Shown here: piece after piece, positions 60,818 to 64,000 of the stretch
Numbering within the stretch: position 1 is the stretch's first letter
Layout: each line of letters starts with the position of its first letter
Source of the DNA: Solimonas terrae
Lineage (GTDB): Bacteria; Pseudomonadota; Gammaproteobacteria; Nevskiales; Nevskiaceae
DNA: 64,000 bases
NCBI RefSeq assembly: GCF_011067135.1
Contig: NZ_JAAMOW010000002.1
Span: 372,001 to 436,000, forward strand
Direction of reading: 5' to 3'
Position numbers and translations under genes: made by a program
Notes under the pieces: model-generated
The model's database searches: none
What the model was told of the DNA's origin: nothing
Seen by the model: only the letters and a program-made list of their open reading frames with translations

Positions 60818-61699
60818 ATGTCTGAGCATCGCATCCTGCTCATTGAAAGCCCGGCCCGCCTTACGGTTGATTTGGGCCGCATCCGCATAAGCCGGGAGGC
60901 CGAGCAGGACATCTTTGTCGCTCCTTCAGATATAGCTGTTGCGGTTCTGCACCACCATACGATCGAGCTCACAGCGCGGGCGTTGCAACTGCTGGTCGAG
61001 AATCGCGCCATCGTATTGTTGACCGACAGCAAACACAATCCGTGCGGTTGGCTCACTCCGATGTTCGGCCTGCCTCAGGCTAGCCTGCGTCTCCGCCAGC
61101 AATTCGCTCTACAAGAGGAAAAACAAAAACGTCTTTGGCAGGCCGTTGTCCAATCCCGTATCCGCACGGAGGCCAGAACCTTGCGCGAGTTGGATCTGAG
61201 CGGTGCGCTGCGTCTTGAGCGTATGACGACAGAGGTGTTGCCGGGCGACGCGTCACATCACGAAGGCCAGGCAGCGAAGCACTACTGGGATTGCTTACTT
61301 GGCAAGGATTTCAAGCGTGACAAGCAAGGTGCTCAGGATGTTACGAATGCCGCCCTCAATTTCGGGTATGCGGTACTGCGCTCAATGGTCACCCGCGAAT
61401 TGGCAGTTGCGAGCCTGACTCCCATGCTGGGCATCGGGCACAACAACCGCGAGAACTGCTTCAATCTAGCCGACGACTTGATGGAGCCCTACCGGCATCT
61501 GGTCGAAAAGACCGTGTACGAATTGCGTGGCAACATCGACGAATTCGATTCGCAAGCGCGCTTGAAGGTGCTAGGGCTGGTTAAACGAACGGTTACGCTG
61601 GGCAATATGGAGTTTCGGTTGCCTGCAGCTTTGCGGGAAACGGTAGCTAGTTTTGTACGCGTCCTGGAGTCCGGTAGCGGCACACTGGCATTGCCTTGA
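60818..61699 (+). CDS. cas1: CRISPR integrase subunit Cas1
   Basis: The 293-residue metal-dependent integrase has the conserved Glu E149 (HHEGQAAKHYW), His H208 (LGIGHNNREN) and acidic residues of LADDLMEPYRH (219-223). It has the type II length and lacks the longer N-terminal part of type I relatives. It works with Cas2 to insert new spacers. It is 7 bp after cas9 and 34 bp before cas2, in one operon. Confidence 0.97.
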   Translation: MSEHRILLIESPARLTVDLGRIRISREAEQDIFVAPSDIAVAVLHHHTIELTARALQLLVENRAIVLLTDSKHNPCGWLTPMFGLPQASLRLRQQFALQEEKQKRLWQAVVQSRIRTEARTLRELDLSGALRLERMTTEVLPGDASHHEGQAAKHYWDCLLGKDFKRDKQGAQDVTNAALNFGYAVLRSMVTRELAVASLTPMLGIGHNNRENCFNLADDLMEPYRHLVEKTVYELRGNIDEFDSQARLKVLGLVKRTVTLGNMEFRLPAALRETVASFVRVLESGSGTLALP

Positions 61700-61733
61700 T
61701 GACGGTTCGCGCGTACTAATCTCAGCAACAATC

Positions 61734-62066
61734 ATGGCAATCAACAGTTGGCGTGTCGTGTGGATACTGGCGAGTTTCGATTGTCCGGTCGGTACGAAAG
61801 AGGAACGACACGATTACACGGTGTTTCGTCGCGCGCTGCTAGGGGAAAACTTCACCCAACACCAATTCTCGGTGTACCTCAAACACTTTCCGACATTGGC
61901 TGCCGCTCAGGCTCAGGTTGAGCGTCTACGTCCGAGTGTGCCGGAGGACGCTCACGTGGCATTTTTCTTCATCACCGACAAGCAATACGGCATGACGCGC
62001 GAATTCATAGGTCCAAAGCGCAGCAAAATTCGCCCCGATGCGCCTGAACAACTATTGCTTATCTAA
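61734..62066 (+). CDS. cas2: CRISPR integration factor Cas2
   Basis: A 110-residue ferredoxin-fold dimer partner of Cas1. It begins MAINSWRVVWILASFDCPVGTKEERHDYTVFRRALL with conserved Asp D16. The start is set at 61734; the frame is open upstream through the end of cas1 but that part is not family-like. The stop is followed at once by the terminator at 62065. No csn2 or cas4 follows, which defines subtype II-C. Confidence 0.95.
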   Translation: MAINSWRVVWILASFDCPVGTKEERHDYTVFRRALLGENFTQHQFSVYLKHFPTLAAAQAQVERLRPSVPEDAHVAFFFITDKQYGMTREFIGPKRSKIRPDAPEQLLLI

Positions 62067-62099
62067 AAAGAATGCCCGCAAGTCAGAGACTTGCGGGCA
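62065..62099 (-). terminator. Terminator of the CRISPR array transcript
   Basis: TGCCCGCAAGT (62073-62083) and ACTTGCGGGCA (62089-62099) form a perfect 11-bp stem around five bases. On the minus strand it is followed by TTCTTTTT (to 62065). On the plus strand there is no T-run, so it is oriented for RNA made from the array toward cas2. Confidence 0.85.
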
Positions 62100-62103
62100 A
62101 CCA

Positions 62104-64000
62104 GACCGTATCAGGCTTTCCGATGGTGGGGTATCGGAACCAATTATCACCGCGCGGTGTCCACGCGTGGGACCGTATCAGGCTTTCCGATGGTGGGGTA
62201 TCGGAACAATAAATATAAGAGATATTTGTTTTCAATCGACCGTATCAGGCTTTCCGATGGTGGGGTATCGGAACATCGTCTTTATTCACCCCGACATAGA
62301 GCGCGACCGTATCAGGCTTTCCGATGGTGGGGTATCGGAACAAGACGCCCGCGAATCCGCAAGGCATCAAGGACCGTATCAGGCTTTCCGATGGTGGGGT
62401 ATCGGAACGTAATTGGTGCGGGGGCGTCGGCATATTCGGACCGTATCAGGCTTTCCGATGGTGGGGTATCGGAACAACATCCGAGACGTATGCGTGGTCC
62501 CGCAGGACCGTATCAGGCTTTCCGATGGTGGGGTATCGGAACGACAGCGTACAGTTCTAGCTGATCGTCATAGACCGTATCAGGCTTTCCGATGGTGGGG
62601 TATCGGAACAACGTGACGGCCGACACGACGGCCACGCCGGACCGTATCAGGCTTTCCGATGGTGGGGTATCGGAACCAAGTACATCGCGTCCATCCAGCC
62701 GAGCGGGACCGTATCAGGCTTTCCGATGGTGGGGTATCGGAACGAATGGCACTGGATCATTCCAGACTGTGTTGACCGTATCAGGCTTTCCGATGGTGGG
62801 GTATCGGAACAGCTTGCGCGGCGGCCGAACGGCTGCGCGAGACCGTATCAGGCTTTCCGATGGTGGGGTATCGGAACGCGCTGTCCATCACGGCCGACAA
62901 CCTCAAAGACCGTATCAGGCTTTCCGATGGTGGGGTATCGGAACGGCACACCTGTGCGGTAGTTTTCGCGCGACGACCGTATCAGGCTTTCCGATGGTGG
63001 GGTATCGGAACACCCATGCCAAACGCTATATTGTCTGCACTGACCGTATCAGGCTTTCCGATGGTGGGGTATCGGAACTGTCGCGTCGCAGGACGAACTG
63101 ATCGAGGCGACCGTATCAGGCTTTCCGATGGTGGGGTATCGGAACTGGTCGAGCTCGATGGCCGTGCGTGCGAGGGACCGTATCAGGCTTTCCGATGGTG
63201 GGGTATCGGAACGAACATGATGTCGGCGAAGATGCGGGCATTGACCGTATCAGGCTTTCCGATGGTGGGGTATCGGAACTCATCAAGCGCATTGCCCGGG
63301 ATGGCGGTCGACCGTATCAGGCTTTCCGATGGTGGGGTATCGGAACGACTGGCGAAGCGGCCTTTTCCGAGATCCTGACCGTATCAGGCTTTCCGATGGT
63401 GGGGTATCGGAACATCGTCGTCAGGCGCGTCAGGCCCAGCCCCGACCGTATCAGGCTTTCCGATGGTGGGGTATCGGAACTGTTGGGTTGATTGCGCCTC
63501 ATGGCGTGACGACCGTATCAGGCTTTCCGATGGTGGGGTATCGGAACGGAAATGCCGCCGACAAAGGTGCTCGTGCAGACCGTATCAGGCTTTCCGATGG
63601 TGGGGTATCGGAACAAGATCGGCAGCCGCCAGCACCTGAAACGAGACCGTATCAGGCTTTCCGATGGTGGGGTATCGGAACAGCGGCAGTGGAAGCGTTG
63701 GCACGGGCGCGGACCGTATCAGGCTTTCCGATGGTGGGGTATCGGAACTGCGTCTACGATCTGTCCTGCGGGTCAGATGACCGTATCAGGCTTTCCGATG
63801 GTGGGGTATCGGAACAGACACGTTGCCGGCTTGCACGAACTCGATGACCGTATCAGGCTTTCCGATGGTGGGGTATCGGAACTCACCGTGCTCGAGGCCT
63901 TCGCCGCGGCCGGACCGTATCAGGCTTTCCGATGGTGGGGTATCGGAACCATGATCTGTGCCTGCCACGCCAGCGAGCGGACCGTATCAGGCTTTCCGAT
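62104..64000 (-). CRISPR. Type II-C CRISPR array, at least 29 repeats, cut by the window end
   Basis: Repeats of 37 nt begin at 62104 and recur every 67 nt without exception (62171, 62238 and so on to 63980). There are 28 full repeats, 28 spacers and the first 21 nt of repeat 29. On the plus strand each starts GACCGTATCAGG and ends GGGGTATCGGAAC. All visible copies are identical, including the cas2-proximal one. Every spacer is 30 nt. The 5' G of the plus-strand copy is invariant, so the unit could also be called 36 nt with a fixed neighbour. The minus strand matches the usual repeat start GTT. crRNAs are inferred to be minus-strand because they must pair with the tracrRNA. The leader should lie beyond the right edge. 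Confidence 0.98.

Noticed and set aside
61653..61733. A longer N-terminus for Cas2 starting at 61653
   Set aside because: It would overlap cas1 and adds residues not typical of Cas2. The Met at 61734 gives the family start and normal length.
62091..63847. Several long plus-strand frames across the array encoding repeats such as DRIRLSDGGVSE, PYQAFRWWGIGT and TVSGFPMVGYRN
   Set aside because: They are the three readings of one CRISPR repeat. The 67-nt period shifts frame by one base each unit, so the pattern follows from the array and is not a repeat protein.

Overview
The window is high-GC chromosomal DNA. The gene content points to a gammaproteobacterium near Xanthomonadales/Nevskiales: a metG-rnfB-like-nth cluster, groESL preceded by a CIRCE element, a TonB-dependent receptor, a phosphate-selective-type porin, a PQQ alcohol dehydrogenase with fused cytochrome c, an ohrR/ohr pair and sigma54 enhancer-binding regulation. 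The taxon is inferred from these features and was not tested. Almost every interval is tightly coding, and no insertion sequence or prophage was seen.

Layout. 1-8030: a TolC-type protein (5' truncated by the window), a HlyD-type adaptor, a MacB/LolD-type ATPase, two FtsX/MacB-type permeases, then a sigma54 response regulator and its histidine kinase. A -24/-12 promoter with upstream palindromic repeats precedes the adaptor. 8122-9814: amino-acid ABC permease and ATPase. 9867-17480: a secreted unknown, tRNA-Arg(CCU), an Ig-like lipoprotein, a small membrane protein, alanine dehydrogenase and a TonB-dependent receptor. 17485-20698 (minus): nth, rnfB-like, metG. 20829-29690: a His/Tyr-rich secreted protein, a subtilisin-like protease, an EAL protein, an OmpA protein with calcium-type repeats, a Big_2-like lipoprotein and malic enzyme.

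29836-40686: an MFS carboxylate transporter, a DctA-type symporter, a DctB-like hybrid kinase with a convergent LuxR-type response regulator, then an operon of hydrolase, porin and lipoprotein, and a TerC protein. A shared AATAACACCTT motif upstream of the symporter/kinase pair and of the hydrolase operon suggests one regulon. 40796-53483: a small Pro-rich membrane protein, PQQ dehydrogenase, a DUF1653 protein, ohrR/ohr, an M49-like metallopeptidase, a LysR regulator, malate synthase, gamma carbonic anhydrase, an AraC-VOC-SRPBCC cluster and an M28 peptidase. 53642-55737: groES-groEL with CIRCE. 55836-56016: short interspersed palindromic repeats, also present at 31136-31254, whose internal hairpins covary.

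56089-64000 is the accessory part: a WYL-domain regulator, a possible small ORF, then a compact type II-C CRISPR-Cas locus. The locus has a tracrRNA on the minus strand immediately upstream of cas9, followed by cas9, cas1 and cas2 on the plus strand, and an array of at least 29 identical 37-nt repeats at an exact 67-nt period running off the right edge. No csn2 or cas4 is present in the window. The anti-repeat direction, the tracrRNA terminator and a second terminator between cas2 and the array all indicate that crRNAs are made from the minus strand, converging on the cas operon. The cas genes look less GC-rich than the surrounding chromosome, consistent with acquisition by transfer.
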